From NCBI GenBank assembly GCA_002529645.1, contig NAEP01000049.1:1-64000 (forward strand): a stretch of DNA of 64,000 bases. The letters are read 5' to 3'. Source of the stretch: Candidatus Lumbricidiphila eiseniae (GTDB lineage: Bacteria; Actinomycetota; Actinomycetes; Actinomycetales; Microbacteriaceae). Position 1 is the first letter of the stretch. The number at the start of each line of letters is the position of its first letter. The position numbers were made by a program, and so were the translations under genes. Under the pieces are notes generated by a model. The model searched no databases and was not told where the DNA came from. It worked only from the letters and a program-made list of their open reading frames with translations. This document shows positions 17,940-27,940 of this stretch, one piece after another.

Positions 17940-19453
17940 GGACACCAACAAGAAACCGTGGTGTGGGGATAGTTATCGCCACGATTGCAACAGCAGTGTT
18001 GACAACAATCGGAATAGCACCAACGAACGCACACACCACCGCTGCTGCACTCGGCCAGAACAGCATGAGCGTACCGGGAGCCCTATCCTCACGTCTGAGC
18101 GATAACGACACCGTCATCAACACCATCACCGTCGGCACGAACCCGTGGGGGGTGGCGGTGACACCGGACGGGAGCACCGTATACGTCACCAGCTACAGTT
18201 CGGATTCGGTCTCGGTGATTGATACGGCCACCGGAACAGTCACCAAAACCATCACCGTCGGCACGAACCCGGGTGGGGTGGCGGTGACACCCGACGGGAG
18301 CACCGTATACGTCACCAACTACGGTTCGGGTTCGGGTTCGGTGTCGGTGATTGATACGGCTACCGGAACAGTCACCAAAACCATCACCGTCGGCACGTCC
18401 CCGGGTGGGGTGGCGGTGACACCCGATGGGAGCACCGTATACGTCACCAACGTCGGGTCGGGTTCGGTGTCGAGGATTGATACGGCCACCGGAACAGTCA
18501 CCAAAACCATCACCGTCGGCACGACCCCGATCGGGGTGGCGATTACACCCGATGGGAGCACCGTATACGTCACCAACGTCGGGTCAAGTTCGGTGTCGGT
18601 GATTGATACAGCCACCGGAACAGTCACCAAAACCGTTATCGTCGGCACGAGCCCGTACGGGGTGGCGATTACACCGGACGGGAGCACCGTATACGTCACC
18701 AACTACAGTTCAGGTTCGGTGTCGGGGATTGACACGGCCACCGGAACAGTCACCCAAACCATTACCGTCGGTTCGGGGCCGTACGGGGTCGCGGTGACAC
18801 CGGACGGGAGCGCGGCATACGTCACCCACAACGCGCTGTCGGGCTCGGTGTGGAGGATTAACACGGCCACCGGAACAGTCACCCAAACCATCACCGTCGG
18901 TTCGGAGCCGTACGGGGTGACGATCGCACCGGATGGGAACGCGGCATACGTCATCAACCAGGGATCGGGTTCAGTGTCGGTAATTGGGGCGCCGCGACCG
19001 ACACCAACACCGACACCAACACCAACACCAACACCAACACCAACACCAACACCAACACCAACACCAACACCAACACCAACACCGTCGCAGAGTGCCGCGA
19101 TTACCCCAGCATCCACATCCACAACCGCGAACACAAGCACAAGCACAAACACGACAACCTCCGCGGTGGGTACCGCGAACGCAACTGTCGCCTCGCAGGC
19201 AGCAGCTACTACCCCAGCCCCCACGACCTCGAACCCGAGTGCAGCAGTGGGCTCTGCAGTACCTGCTGCAGTGAACGCCGCAACGAACAGCAACCCCGCA
19301 CCTGTGGCATACAAGCTTGCGGACAGCGGTGTCAATCCGGTGATTCCGCTCGGAGCTGCGACAATATTCCTGGTCGCAGGACTCACACTGCTACTGCACC
19401 GCCGTCACACCCAATGCGACGCTAAACCTGCTCGGGTAAACACCCCGAACTAG
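17936..19453 (+). CDS. Secreted YVTN-type beta-propeller surface protein with sortase-like tail
   Basis: A 505-residue exported protein. Residues 1-36 are a signal peptide (RTPTRNRGVGIVIATIATAV). Then come about seven blades of 42-44 residues of the type TITVG-x-P-GVAVTPDGSTVYVTN and DTATGTVTKT, the YVTN/surface-layer propeller repeat. A (PT)n stretch, an Ala/Thr/Ser-rich linker and a C-terminal LADSG, a hydrophobic helix and a basic tail (HRRH) follow. LADSG resembles the LAxTG signal of class E sortases. The start ATG has AGGAG nine bases upstream. The role is probably in the cell envelope; the ligand is unknown. Confidence 0.82.
   Translation: MRTPTRNRGVGIVIATIATAVLTTIGIAPTNAHTTAAALGQNSMSVPGALSSRLSDNDTVINTITVGTNPWGVAVTPDGSTVYVTSYSSDSVSVIDTATGTVTKTITVGTNPGGVAVTPDGSTVYVTNYGSGSGSVSVIDTATGTVTKTITVGTSPGGVAVTPDGSTVYVTNVGSGSVSRIDTATGTVTKTITVGTTPIGVAITPDGSTVYVTNVGSSSVSVIDTATGTVTKTVIVGTSPYGVAITPDGSTVYVTNYSSGSVSGIDTATGTVTQTITVGSGPYGVAVTPDGSAAYVTHNALSGSVWRINTATGTVTQTITVGSEPYGVTIAPDGNAAYVINQGSGSVSVIGAPRPTPTPTPTPTPTPTPTPTPTPTPTPTPTPSQSAAITPASTSTTANTSTSTNTTTSAVGTANATVASQAAATTPAPTTSNPSAAVGSAVPAAVNAATNSNPAPVAYKLADSGVNPVIPLGAATIFLVAGLTLLLHRRHTQCDAKPARVNTPN
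18118..18990 (+). repeat. Propeller-blade coding repeat (about 126-132 bp units)
   Basis: About seven tandem units, each containing near-identical stretches such as ACCGGAACAGTCACC and GACGGGAGCACCGTATACG. Neighbouring units are over 85 percent identical by eye, implying recent expansion or gene conversion. The same unit occurs in the second propeller gene from 63540. Confidence 0.9.
19000..19083 (+). repeat. (PT)n microsatellite, ACCAAC type
   Basis: A run of six-base units ACCAAC/ACCGAC encodes Pro-Thr dipeptides as a stalk between the propeller and the wall-spanning part. Because the unit is two codons, slippage changes stalk length but not frame. Confidence 0.9.
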
Positions 19454-19765
19454 AGAGTAATAAGTGCCCAGTTGCCATGTCCAGGGACGTCGTGTCGGGA
19501 ACCGACCGCCGACTCGCTGACAGGCAAAACCTCCCGTGCAATGGAACGACCCAACAACCGGATCACACAATCGGGAAGTCCTCGTGTCTCACGCTGAAAT
19601 GGGTATGATCACCACTGTAGGCAGCACTAGGGCACCGTGGAGCCGGTAGCCACAGTAGCCCCCATTCTTGGAGCTTGGTGTTCCTCCGGCCGCATCCCGT
19701 CGGGACGGGGCCAGCGCGGAGCAAGCCCGGCCGATTACTCGGTGCACGGTGACCACTGCACCGAT
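19454..19765. other. Intergenic stretch, no gene recognised
   Basis: About 310 bp between the convergent propeller and oxidoreductase genes. Frames on both strands have no homology that I recognise. I see no 61-bp repeat and no clear terminator hairpin with a T-run. Confidence 0.6.
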
Positions 19766-21190
19766 TCAGAGGGAGGCGACCCGATATCGATCCGCAATTG
19801 CGGCCTTCGCCGCGAGATGTCCCGCCATTCCATGAACACCCGGGCCCGGTGCGGTAGATGCAGAGCACAGATAGACCCCGAGCAGCGGCGTACGCCACGG
19901 CGATGCCCCTAATCGAGGCCGTGCCACGATCTGGCGAAGAGTGTTGGCACCGCCATTAATATCGCCGCCGACATAGCTCAGATTGTAGTGCGAATACTGT
20001 TCCGCTGAGGTGTGATGGATGCCACGAATCAAGTCCCTAAAGCCCGGGGCATGGGCCTCAATGGTCCTAACGATAACGTCCGTCTGGTCTCTAGCCGAAC
20101 CAGACGGAACATGGGTGTATGCCCACACCGTGTGTTTGCCAGCGGGTGCGCGGGACGGGTCGAAAACGGTCGGTTGCGAGAGAAGAATGAACGGGTTGTC
20201 AGGATATCGGCCAGCGATGACCTCGCGCTCCGAGTGCACAATTTCTGCAGCGCTGCCACCGAAATGCACGGTTCCCGCTTGGGCGATAGACGGATCAGAC
20301 CACGGCACTGCCCCATCAAGTGTTATGTCCACCTTTGCGACACCAGGGCCATAGCGGAAGCGACGATAAGCCCGCGTCACACGGGCATCCAGCTGAGAAC
20401 TTGCCATGTCAGCAAAAGACCGTGGCGTGACATCCAACAACACGATTGGTGAATCTGCTGTATCCCGAATGTCCGTGACCGTTTGCCCGGTTTCAAACAC
20501 AACACCGAGGCTGCGCAGTTCGATAATCAGAGCGGACGCGATCGACTGAGAGCCACCCACCACAACGGGCCAGCCGTCGGCATGGGCTGCAACACCAAGC
20601 GTCACACCGATCAAGGATGACGCTAGCGCAGTGGGGTTTTGGCAAGAATGTGCTGCCAATCCTGCCATCAGCCCGGCCGCACGTTCATCCGAGAACCATC
20701 CGCGACCGCCTCGGACCAGTCCCGCACGCACACCAACAGCAACGAGCCGGAGGTAGTCTCGCGGAGCAGCAGCCAGCGGGGCATTCAGGGTGGCCCGGAA
20801 TACGTGCGCACTGTCGCGAACCAGAGGTTCAAACAGGAAGCGCCAACGCCCCCCGTCACGACCAAGACCTGCCGCGGTACGTTCAAGATCTCGCCACGCC
20901 AACCCGCTCTCGCCGGGGCGAATGAGGTGAGCGTAGGAAAGTTCGGGTGTCCGAAATTCCACGCGAGACGACAGATTTACCTCGCGAAAAAACGGTGAGG
21001 CCAGTGCCATGGGGTGCACCGCCGCGCACACGTCGTGTAGGAACCCGCTCTCAACAAGTTCCGCGGACCGCAACCCGCCACCAAGCTGGTCACTGGCCTC
21101 AACGATCCGGACACTCAACCCCGCCCGGGCTGCAGTTACCGCCGCCGCAAGCCCGTTCGGACCCGATCCGACGACGGTAACATCAACCAC
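19766..21190 (-). CDS. Phytoene-desaturase-like FAD oxidoreductase
   Basis: A 474-residue flavoprotein of the phytoene desaturase/amine oxidase superfamily, closest in layout to the NAD(P)/FAD-dependent oxidoreductases related to PYROXD2. The N-terminal dinucleotide motif is VVGSGPNGLAAAVTAARAG, followed by the VEASDQLGGGLRS region, and the C-terminal FAD signature is GVYLCSASTAPGPGVHGMAG. The substrate cannot be told. It directly follows (gap of 3 bp) the HTTM gene on the same strand, so the three genes 19766-23205 probably form an operon. Confidence 0.8.
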   Translation of the reverse strand: MVDVTVVGSGPNGLAAAVTAARAGLSVRIVEASDQLGGGLRSAELVESGFLHDVCAAVHPMALASPFFREVNLSSRVEFRTPELSYAHLIRPGESGLAWRDLERTAAGLGRDGGRWRFLFEPLVRDSAHVFRATLNAPLAAAPRDYLRLVAVGVRAGLVRGGRGWFSDERAAGLMAGLAAHSCQNPTALASSLIGVTLGVAAHADGWPVVVGGSQSIASALIIELRSLGVVFETGQTVTDIRDTADSPIVLLDVTPRSFADMASSQLDARVTRAYRRFRYGPGVAKVDITLDGAVPWSDPSIAQAGTVHFGGSAAEIVHSEREVIAGRYPDNPFILLSQPTVFDPSRAPAGKHTVWAYTHVPSGSARDQTDVIVRTIEAHAPGFRDLIRGIHHTSAEQYSHYNLSYVGGDINGGANTLRQIVARPRLGASPWRTPLLGVYLCSASTAPGPGVHGMAGHLAAKAAIADRYRVASL

Positions 21191-21193
21191 AGG

Positions 21194-22417
21194 CTAGGAA
21201 GACTCTGGCGGGGGTGCCGCGCGGCCGCTCCCGGCCAACACACCTCCGGCCCTGCCATCAGCACCGGATGCCCCGCCCCCGGGGGAGCGCGATACGGATT
21301 TTTGCCCGGTCCTACGCCAGGCTGCTACGACAGCCGCGCCCATCCCCGCCCAGGTGATATCCCGAATAAAGATCGCATCAAAAGCCAACATGGAGACAGA
21401 AAACCAGGGCAAACCCATCAATACAGCAATGACGACGTGGAATCCAAAGATTGTCACGAGCGCAAGGATGCGGGTGCCACGGCGAAGCAACATCAGCGGG
21501 AAAGCAACCTGCACGAGAACGGTTCCAATCGTGCCAAGTGCCACCATCGGACCCCACGCAGTCACGATGTCCGTGAGTACCGGCCACGTTCCAAATTGAC
21601 GCGTATGGATGGGGGCGTAGATCGCCGTTCCATTCTGCCAGGGCAAACCACCAGCTTTAAAGAGTCCACCCGATGCGTAAACCATGCACAGTTGTGCACC
21701 AATGATGACGATGGCAAAGTTGTGGAAGATATTCGTAACCCACGTCGGAAGAACCGGCTGGAAACGCCATAACTTGCGGAGAAAATTATCGTTAGGGTTC
21801 TCGACAAACCGGCGTCGCCGCCACGCATCCACTGACCACACCTGTGCTGGAGCGGTAAAGAACATGGAGATCATGGCCATGCGGCTGAGGTTATCGCTCT
21901 GATCCTGGACGTACAGGTCCATGTTGACCATGCCAACCCACAACACGAATAGCGGGAACATGACCAAACGGGATCGATACCCGATTCCGAACAGGATGGA
22001 ACAGACGATGAGAGAGACGAAAACCAAGGTCACCGCGGTCGAGTTATGTGCTGCACCGGTGACAAGGCTAAACGGCCAAATTGTTGCAAAGGAACTCGCC
22101 GGGAACTGGATTTGACCTGACCATGCGACGCCGGGGCCGAAGGTGTAATTCCGAGTACTCCAGTTGGATAACGCAGTTCCTATAAACATGATCGCTATCA
22201 ACATTCGGGCAACAGCTAGTCCATACACCGCGCGCTTCGCACCGACGATCCAGTCTTCACCCTTTTGATAGGTCATCGAGGACCCAGCTCTGATTGTCGC
22301 TAGTGTCTCCCGAGTAAGGCTGCCCAACGTCCGAGCGGCCCGGCCAATAAAGTGCGGACTCTTGCCCGGTGCGGAGTCAACAGATCGCACGGTGGCGGTG
22401 GCGGGTTTCTTGGTCAT
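21194..22417 (-). CDS. HTTM-domain membrane protein
   Basis: A 407-residue multi-pass membrane protein with the HTTM (horizontally transferred transmembrane) domain, related to the membrane part of vitamin-K-dependent gamma-carboxylases. About eight hydrophobic segments are visible between residues 65 and 350 (VARMLIAIMFIGTALSNW, VTLVFVSLIVCSILFGIGY, IFGFHVVIAVLMGLPWFS). The C-terminus is a Gly/Ala-rich tail. It overlaps the upstream DUF5819 gene by ATGA, the usual partner of such HTTM proteins. The biochemical role of bacterial HTTM proteins is largely unknown. Confidence 0.82.
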   Translation of the reverse strand: MTKKPATATVRSVDSAPGKSPHFIGRAARTLGSLTRETLATIRAGSSMTYQKGEDWIVGAKRAVYGLAVARMLIAIMFIGTALSNWSTRNYTFGPGVAWSGQIQFPASSFATIWPFSLVTGAAHNSTAVTLVFVSLIVCSILFGIGYRSRLVMFPLFVLWVGMVNMDLYVQDQSDNLSRMAMISMFFTAPAQVWSVDAWRRRRFVENPNDNFLRKLWRFQPVLPTWVTNIFHNFAIVIIGAQLCMVYASGGLFKAGGLPWQNGTAIYAPIHTRQFGTWPVLTDIVTAWGPMVALGTIGTVLVQVAFPLMLLRRGTRILALVTIFGFHVVIAVLMGLPWFSVSMLAFDAIFIRDITWAGMGAAVVAAWRRTGQKSVSRSPGGGASGADGRAGGVLAGSGRAAPPPESS

Positions 22418-23205
22418 TTGGTCTGACCTGACTTGTTAAAGGCCCACACAAACGTGTCGGCAAAATCGGACTGAGACTGCTCCGGCATCACTATGGTTCC
22501 CCGCCAACCGGTAATCACCGGCTGATATGGCTCGGGCTTGGCGTTCGGATCATCGCGTTTATCGAACGGGATGACATTTTGGCGCCCGACGTCGTACTGC
22601 ACCTTGGTCACGGTGACATCTTTGCCACCCCAAAGCGCCAAGGAGACCTGAGTCGCGTACGCATCGGTGTATCGTTCCTGCACGATATAGTCGGTGGCTG
22701 TCGCAGAGGATTGGCCGCCCATCTTGTCATACAAATCCCCAAGCCACACATCACCGGTAAAAAAATCCTGACCGGTAAATTTTTTCTGCTCATCAGTAAG
22801 TGCGCCGTAGGCACCAAACAGTAGGGAAGCTTGATGTATCGCCAGATTCGCGCCTCGCGGCGGAAACAGATTGTACTCCGCCATCGCGAACTCTGCCAGC
22901 GTCGCATCTACCCACTTAGTGATCTGCTCGTTGCCGGAAGCGTCTTTCACCGTTGCTCGAACCCGGAATATGTAGTTGCCGTTGATCGGCTCGGGAGCAA
23001 ACACGCTCCAACTCTGACCGAACCATGGAATCATGTAGCTTGTGAGCAGTCCCTTGGCCGGAATGATGTCTCGAAGCGGGGTGACGGGGCTGATCCACAG
23101 AAACGACGCAAATATGTGCCAGGCTGTAAAAAGAGCGACCGTGACGAAGGTCATTTGAACAAGTGGCTCGCGCCTGGTTTTCTTTGCAACGACAGGTGCA
23201 GTCAT
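22414..23205 (-). CDS. DUF5819-family membrane-anchored protein
   Basis: A 263-residue protein with one N-terminal membrane anchor (MTFVTVALFTAWHIFASFLW, about 18-37) and an extracytoplasmic domain containing WFGQSWSVFAPEPINGNY and a late VITGWRGTIVMPEQ. This matches the DUF5819 family, which occurs beside HTTM proteins. The partner overlaps by four bases downstream. A joint role in envelope modification is plausible from linkage alone. Confidence 0.78.
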   Translation of the reverse strand: MTAPVVAKKTRREPLVQMTFVTVALFTAWHIFASFLWISPVTPLRDIIPAKGLLTSYMIPWFGQSWSVFAPEPINGNYIFRVRATVKDASGNEQITKWVDATLAEFAMAEYNLFPPRGANLAIHQASLLFGAYGALTDEQKKFTGQDFFTGDVWLGDLYDKMGGQSSATATDYIVQERYTDAYATQVSLALWGGKDVTVTKVQYDVGRQNVIPFDKRDDPNAKPEPYQPVITGWRGTIVMPEQSQSDFADTFVWAFNKSGQTK

Positions 23206-23305
23206 CTTCCTCTGCTCTCACCTACGGTTTGATCTAAACAGCTTACGACCGAATCCTCATAATATGCCGAGTTACATCGGAATTCAAATCACTCTCTGCG
23301 CCACA

Positions 23306-26119
23306 CTACCGCCTACGCTCCTGAGCACGGCGCTCAGCCCGGTTCGCGGGTGGAGGCCCGTCGGTTCGTTGACCAAATGCACCGCGTGACTGAGGCTGAC
23401 CCGACCGAGCCTGCCCGACCTGCCCCGCACCCGCCGTCAGCCCCGCAGCCTCCGCATCACGCTGTTGTGCACGGCGAGTCGCCGCCTGCTGCACCTGCCC
23501 GCGCTCATTGCGCACCTCCACACCACCGGTATCACTCGGCGCCGTGTAGCTCAGCTTCTCGTCGGAGGTATCATCGCGAGTCAGTCCGCGTGCCTGGATG
23601 ATCGTGCCGCCCTCACCCTGCGGCGTGATTTCCACCTCTAGGTTGAAGAGGAACCCGATTGTCTCCTCACGGATTGACCCCATCATCTGCTGGAACATCG
23701 CAAAACCCTCACGCTGATACTCCACGAGCGGATCGCGCTGCGCCATCGCACGCAGTCCGATACCGTCTTTCAGGTAGTCCATCTCGTAGAGATGATCACG
23801 CCACCGCCGATCTATAACCGACAGCACGACCCGGCGCTCTAGTTCACGCATCGCCGGGCTGCCCAGCTCATCCTCCCGACGCTGATAGGCAAGCCGGGCG
23901 TCAGAAATGAGCTCCCGGCGCATGAAATCGTGATCAACCCGCCCCTTTGCACCGGCTTCGGCAACGAGCTCGTCGATAGTGATCCCAACCGGGTACAGCG
24001 TCTTCAGTTCGGTCCAGAGGGCATCAAAGTCCCACTCCTCGGGACTCCCTTCAGCGGTACGAGCATTCAATAGCTCATCAATGACATTTTCCAAGAACCT
24101 CTGGGTGCGCTCATGCAGATCATCACCCTCGAGAATGTGGCGGCGGTCACCGTAAATCGCTTCCCGCTGGCGATTGAGCACGTCATCATACTTGAGCACG
24201 TTCTTGCGGATCTCGGCATTGCGCGACTCAACCTGCGACTGCGCCGAACGGATGGCCCGTGACACCACCTTTGACTCAATTGCAACATCATCGGGCACAC
24301 CCCGGGCCATGAGCCCCTCTGCCGCGCCCGCGTTGAACAACCGCATGAGGTCGTCGGTCAGGGACAGATAGAACCGGCTTTCACCCGGGTCACCCTGGCG
24401 TCCGGAACGTCCGCGCAACTGGTTATCGATCCGCCGCGACTCGTGTCGCTCTGTTCCCAGCACGTAGAGCCCACCCGCAGCCACGACCTTCTCGGCTTCA
24501 CCAGCGACCTCTTCCTGCACTGCTGCAAAAACAGCCTCCCACTGCGCCTCGTACTCGTCGGGGGTGTCCACCGGCGAGAAACCCTTCTCGTGCATGCGCT
24601 GCACCGCGATGAACTCGGCGTTGCCACCGAGCATAACGTCGGTACCACGGCCCGCCATGTTCGTCGCAACCGTCACCGACCCCAGGCGTCCGGCCTGCGC
24701 CACAATCGCGGCCTCACGCGCATGGTTTTTCGCGTTGAGAACCTCGTGTCGTATCCCCTTTTTCGCGAGCAGCCGCGACAGGTATTCACTCTTCTCGACG
24801 CTTGTTGTCCCGACCAGCACCGGTTGCCCCTTCTCGTGCCGTTCGACAATGTCAGTGACTACCTGGGCAAACTTTGTCTCCTCGTTCTTGTACACAAGGT
24901 CAGGACGGTCTTGCCGAATCATCGGCTTATTTGTCGGGATCGCAACGACCCCCAGCTTGTAGGTCGACATGAACTCAGCCGCCTCGGTTTCGGCGGTGCC
25001 GGTCATCCCGGACAGTTTTTTGTACAGGCGGAAGTAGTTCTGTAGCGTGACCGTGGCAAGCGTCTGATTTTCGGCCTTCACCTGGACGCCTTCCTTTGCT
25101 TCGATCGCCTGGTGAATGCCCTCGTTGTATCGACGACCCGCGAGGATACGCCCTGTGTGCTCGTCGACAATGAGCACCTCGCCGTTCATCACAACATAAT
25201 CTTTGTCACGCTTGAACAGGGCGTTCGCCTTCAACGAATTATTGAGGAAGGAGATGAGTGGCGTGTTCGCTGACTCGTACAGGTTGTCGATCCCGAGGTA
25301 GTCCTCCACCTTCGTGATTCCCGATTCCAGCACCCCCACCGTGCGCTTTTTCTCGTCAACCTCGTAGTCCTCCCCCGCCACAAGCCTGTTGGAAAGCCGT
25401 GCGAACTCGCCGAACCACCGGTTTGCCTCACCCGACGAGGGCCCGGAAATGATGAGCGGAGTGCGCGCCTCATCAATAAGGATCGAGTCAACCTCGTCTA
25501 CGATCGCAAAATTGTGCCCACGCTGCACCATGTCGCCCACCTGCCAGGCCATATTGTCGCGCAGATAGTCAAACCCAAACTCGTTGTTCGTACCGTAGGT
25601 AATATCGGCCTCGTATTGCTCTCGCCGCTCGCTAGGCTCTTGCCCGGCCACGATGCATCCTGTCGTCATGCCCAGCGCACGATAGACCCGGCCCATCAAC
25701 TCCGACTGGTAGCTCGCGAGGAAGTCATTGACCGTAACAATATGAACACCACGACTGGTCAGTGCGTTGAGGTACGCGGCCGTTGTCGCGACAAGGGTCT
25801 TACCCTCACCGGTCTTCATCTCAGCGATATTGCCGAGATGAAGCGCCGCGCCACCCATCAACTGCACATCAAAGTGCCGCAGTCCCAGCGTGCGACGGGA
25901 TGCCTCCCGCACCGCGGCAAACGCCTCCGGCAGGAGGTCATCGAGCGACTCACCGTTACCGTACCGCTCACGCAGCTCAACCGTCTCGTGCTTGAGTTCC
26001 TCATCGCTCAAGCCTTGGAACCCGTCTTCAAGCGCATTCACCGCGCTCGCGTACTGTTCGAGTTTCCGCAGCGTGCGGCCTTCGCCGACACGGAGGACTC
26101 TTTCTAGAATTGAAGCCAC
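23306..26119 (-). CDS. secA: Preprotein translocase ATPase SecA
   Basis: A 937-residue SecA, the motor of the Sec export pathway at the inner face of the membrane. Visible motifs include MKTGEGKTL (Walker A), [20 protein letters not shown] (DEAD-type Walker B), [10 protein letters not shown] and [13 protein letters not shown] of the second helicase domain. The C-terminal tail is basic and disordered with no zinc-binding SecB motif, as expected for the main actinobacterial SecA1. The GTG at 26119 ([15 protein letters not shown]) is chosen for homology and GGGAGAA upstream; the frame extends further without similarity. Confidence 0.95.
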   Translation of the reverse strand: MASILERVLRVGEGRTLRKLEQYASAVNALEDGFQGLSDEELKHETVELRERYGNGESLDDLLPEAFAAVREASRRTLGLRHFDVQLMGGAALHLGNIAEMKTGEGKTLVATTAAYLNALTSRGVHIVTVNDFLASYQSELMGRVYRALGMTTGCIVAGQEPSERREQYEADITYGTNNEFGFDYLRDNMAWQVGDMVQRGHNFAIVDEVDSILIDEARTPLIISGPSSGEANRWFGEFARLSNRLVAGEDYEVDEKKRTVGVLESGITKVEDYLGIDNLYESANTPLISFLNNSLKANALFKRDKDYVVMNGEVLIVDEHTGRILAGRRYNEGIHQAIEAKEGVQVKAENQTLATVTLQNYFRLYKKLSGMTGTAETEAAEFMSTYKLGVVAIPTNKPMIRQDRPDLVYKNEETKFAQVVTDIVERHEKGQPVLVGTTSVEKSEYLSRLLAKKGIRHEVLNAKNHAREAAIVAQAGRLGSVTVATNMAGRGTDVMLGGNAEFIAVQRMHEKGFSPVDTPDEYEAQWEAVFAAVQEEVAGEAEKVVAAGGLYVLGTERHESRRIDNQLRGRSGRQGDPGESRFYLSLTDDLMRLFNAGAAEGLMARGVPDDVAIESKVVSRAIRSAQSQVESRNAEIRKNVLKYDDVLNRQREAIYGDRRHILEGDDLHERTQRFLENVIDELLNARTAEGSPEEWDFDALWTELKTLYPVGITIDELVAEAGAKGRVDHDFMRRELISDARLAYQRREDELGSPAMRELERRVVLSVIDRRWRDHLYEMDYLKDGIGLRAMAQRDPLVEYQREGFAMFQQMMGSIREETIGFLFNLEVEITPQGEGGTIIQARGLTRDDTSDEKLSYTAPSDTGGVEVRNERGQVQQAATRRAQQRDAEAAGLTAGAGQVGQARSGQPQSRGAFGQRTDGPPPANRAERRAQERRR

Positions 26120-26361
26120 AAATGTTCTCCCGTTGAGTAGGCGCACACGACCGGTGCACACGCCACCGACCGTGAAGAGTGTAAGCACACCCCAACAGGC
26201 CACAGCGCAGCGGACACCATAGCTATGCTACTGCGCACGCGGTCGAACGACTTCCGGCAGCGCTGACCCCCGCAACATCCCGGGCGAAAACACTCACAAC
26301 TCTGCTCACCAACCTCAACCGGACGCGACAGGATCAGGTCACATCAACCCCCGGGCTGAAT

Positions 26362-27516
26362 CTAGCGCCGCACCCCGAGCCGAGGCAATCGGGGAACGGT
26401 GACCGCACTGCCCGCAGTCACCGGCACAATCTCGGTCTGCGTCGCCGAGATCCGACCCTCGCCGACAGAGGCCTGCAGCACGAGTTCGATCGGCACCTGC
26501 CGTTTTACGACGGCAAGCGCGATGGGACCGAGTTCGTGGTGGTACCCGCTCGTCGTGATCCGCCCAACCTCAATCAGATCGACCGGCTCCCCGGGTTCAG
26601 GTTCGGGGCGCTGACGTGGGGCAACCAGCTCGGCACCGGCCGACGGCAACACACTGTCACTACCGTCTAGGTGCAGCATGACAAGCCGACGCGGCGGGCG
26701 ACCCAGGTTCAGCACCTTCGCCACAGTTTCCTGCCCGCGATAGCAGCCCTTCGTGAGATTAACCGCCGTGCGCAGCAGATCGAGCTCGTGCGGGAGGGTT
26801 CGATCATCAACCTCGGTCACCAACCGCGGTCGCCACGCGGCAATTCGAAGCGCGTTAACGGCAAGCGCACCGGCCGGGTGGAGAGCGCCGGATGCGACGA
26901 CCGCCGCCGCACGGTCACGGTCGTCGCGCGGAATAATCCGCTCCACCCACCGCCAGGATGCCCCGGGGTACGGCTCTGCCGTCGCATACTGGTGCCCCCC
27001 GCTCGGTGGGGTCGCCCAGGCATCGATCCAGTCCAGCCCCGTGCCGTGCGGTGTGTGAGCGGAGCTCGCGACATCCAGAACTGAGGTGTCCGTGGCACCG
27101 AGCACCGTGAACTCTTCGGAGCGATCACGCACCTCCACCCGCAGCGCGAACCGCATGCGCTGAAGCCACCCGAGCAGCGTTTCTCGTTCTGTGCCCTCGA
27201 TGAGTAACCAGCACGTGTCGCCGTCGTCAATCACCCGAACCAGGTGTTCCAGGTGTCCATTCGGATCGAGAAACAGCGCCTCAGAACTAACCCCCGGTGC
27301 AAGATTTTCAAGGGCCTGACTCGTTATGGAGTTCAGCCAACTCAGTCGATCTGCCCCTGACACCGAGAGCACACCGCGGTGCGACAGGTCAACAAGCGCG
27401 GTCCCTGCGATCAACCACCGCTGCTCTGCGAACGGGTCCCCGTAGTGGGCAGGGGTGCCAGCGTCTGGCCCGGTTGCGGCAACGGCACCGGCCAAAGCCA
27501 GGAACGGGGTGGTCAC
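26362..27516 (-). CDS. ygfZ: YgfZ/GcvT-domain folate-binding protein
   Basis: A 384-residue tetrahydrofolate-binding protein of the YgfZ family, which aids maintenance or assembly of certain iron-sulfur enzymes. The diagnostic motif K-G-C-Y-x-G-Q-E is present (TKGCYRGQETVAKV, near 270), preceded by LPHELDLLRTAVNL. GcvT-like folds occupy about 35-250 and the beta-barrel the C-terminal third. Start assigned to GTG 27516 (VTTPFLALAGAVAA); a codon six residues earlier is possible. A very small membrane-protein gene lies just upstream on the same strand. Confidence 0.85.
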   Translation of the reverse strand: MTTPFLALAGAVAATGPDAGTPAHYGDPFAEQRWLIAGTALVDLSHRGVLSVSGADRLSWLNSITSQALENLAPGVSSEALFLDPNGHLEHLVRVIDDGDTCWLLIEGTERETLLGWLQRMRFALRVEVRDRSEEFTVLGATDTSVLDVASSAHTPHGTGLDWIDAWATPPSGGHQYATAEPYPGASWRWVERIIPRDDRDRAAAVVASGALHPAGALAVNALRIAAWRPRLVTEVDDRTLPHELDLLRTAVNLTKGCYRGQETVAKVLNLGRPPRRLVMLHLDGSDSVLPSAGAELVAPRQRPEPEPGEPVDLIEVGRITTSGYHHELGPIALAVVKRQVPIELVLQASVGEGRISATQTEIVPVTAGSAVTVPRLPRLGVRR

Positions 27517-27604
27517 CTGCGCACCCCGGCACACAAAGCTGGATGGTTCGGGGCCGAGTCATCCGGATCTGTGGCACTCACCCGTGTCGCAATCATTCGG
27601 TAAC

Positions 27605-27721
27605 TCAGCGCTGCCCTCTGAAAAGTCTCACGACAACAACACCGGAGATCCAGGCGATCGAGAGGCTCGCCAGAGCGAGCAGACCAACGAAAAGCAGTTC
27701 GAGGGCAACCAGCTGCGACAT
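27605..27721 (-). CDS. Very small single-pass membrane protein (38 residues)
   Basis: ATG at 27721 to TGA at 27605 encodes 38 residues: MSQLVALELLFVGLLALASL, then SIAWISGVVVVRLFRGQR. One long hydrophobic helix with a positively charged cytoplasmic end is clear. The ordered hydrophobic pattern, the positive tail and the position in a gap between two same-strand genes support it; there is no strong ribosome binding site. Such mini-proteins are often missed by length cut-offs. Function unknown. Confidence 0.5.
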   Translation of the reverse strand: MSQLVALELLFVGLLALASLSIAWISGVVVVRLFRGQR

Positions 27722-27730
27722 GCAGCAAGT

Positions 27731-27940
27731 CTATCGCCCCGGCACTGACAGTGGCGCGACCATGCGTCCGGGGAATCGGAACCGCGCCGTACTATCGCCC
27801 CGGCACTGACAGTGGCGCGCTCGCAGCCTAGAGCCTCGCCACCGGTGCATCGCTATCTCCCCAGCACTGACAGTGGTGCGGTCGCGCCCGCCCTGTTGAC
27901 CCGGATTCCCGGCTATCGCCCCAGCACTGGCAGCAGTACG
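27731..27940. repeat. 61-bp-period CRISPR-like mini-array, four units
   Basis: Copies start at 27731, 27792, 27853 and 27913 (spacings 61, 61, 60). The first 28 bases of each are alike (core CGGCACTGACAGTGGCGCG with the palindrome CACTGACAGTG); units 1 and 2 are identical over all 28, while the following 32-33 bases are unrelated between units. The fourth copy starts exactly at the stop codon of the next membrane-protein gene and is the most changed (GGCAGCAGTAC). No cas gene is nearby. Confidence 0.85.

Noticed and set aside
18319-19386. Minus-strand frames over the propeller repeats with valine-rich repeats
   Set aside because: They are the reverse reading of the propeller blades; the plus-strand frame has a signal peptide, ribosome binding site and anchor.
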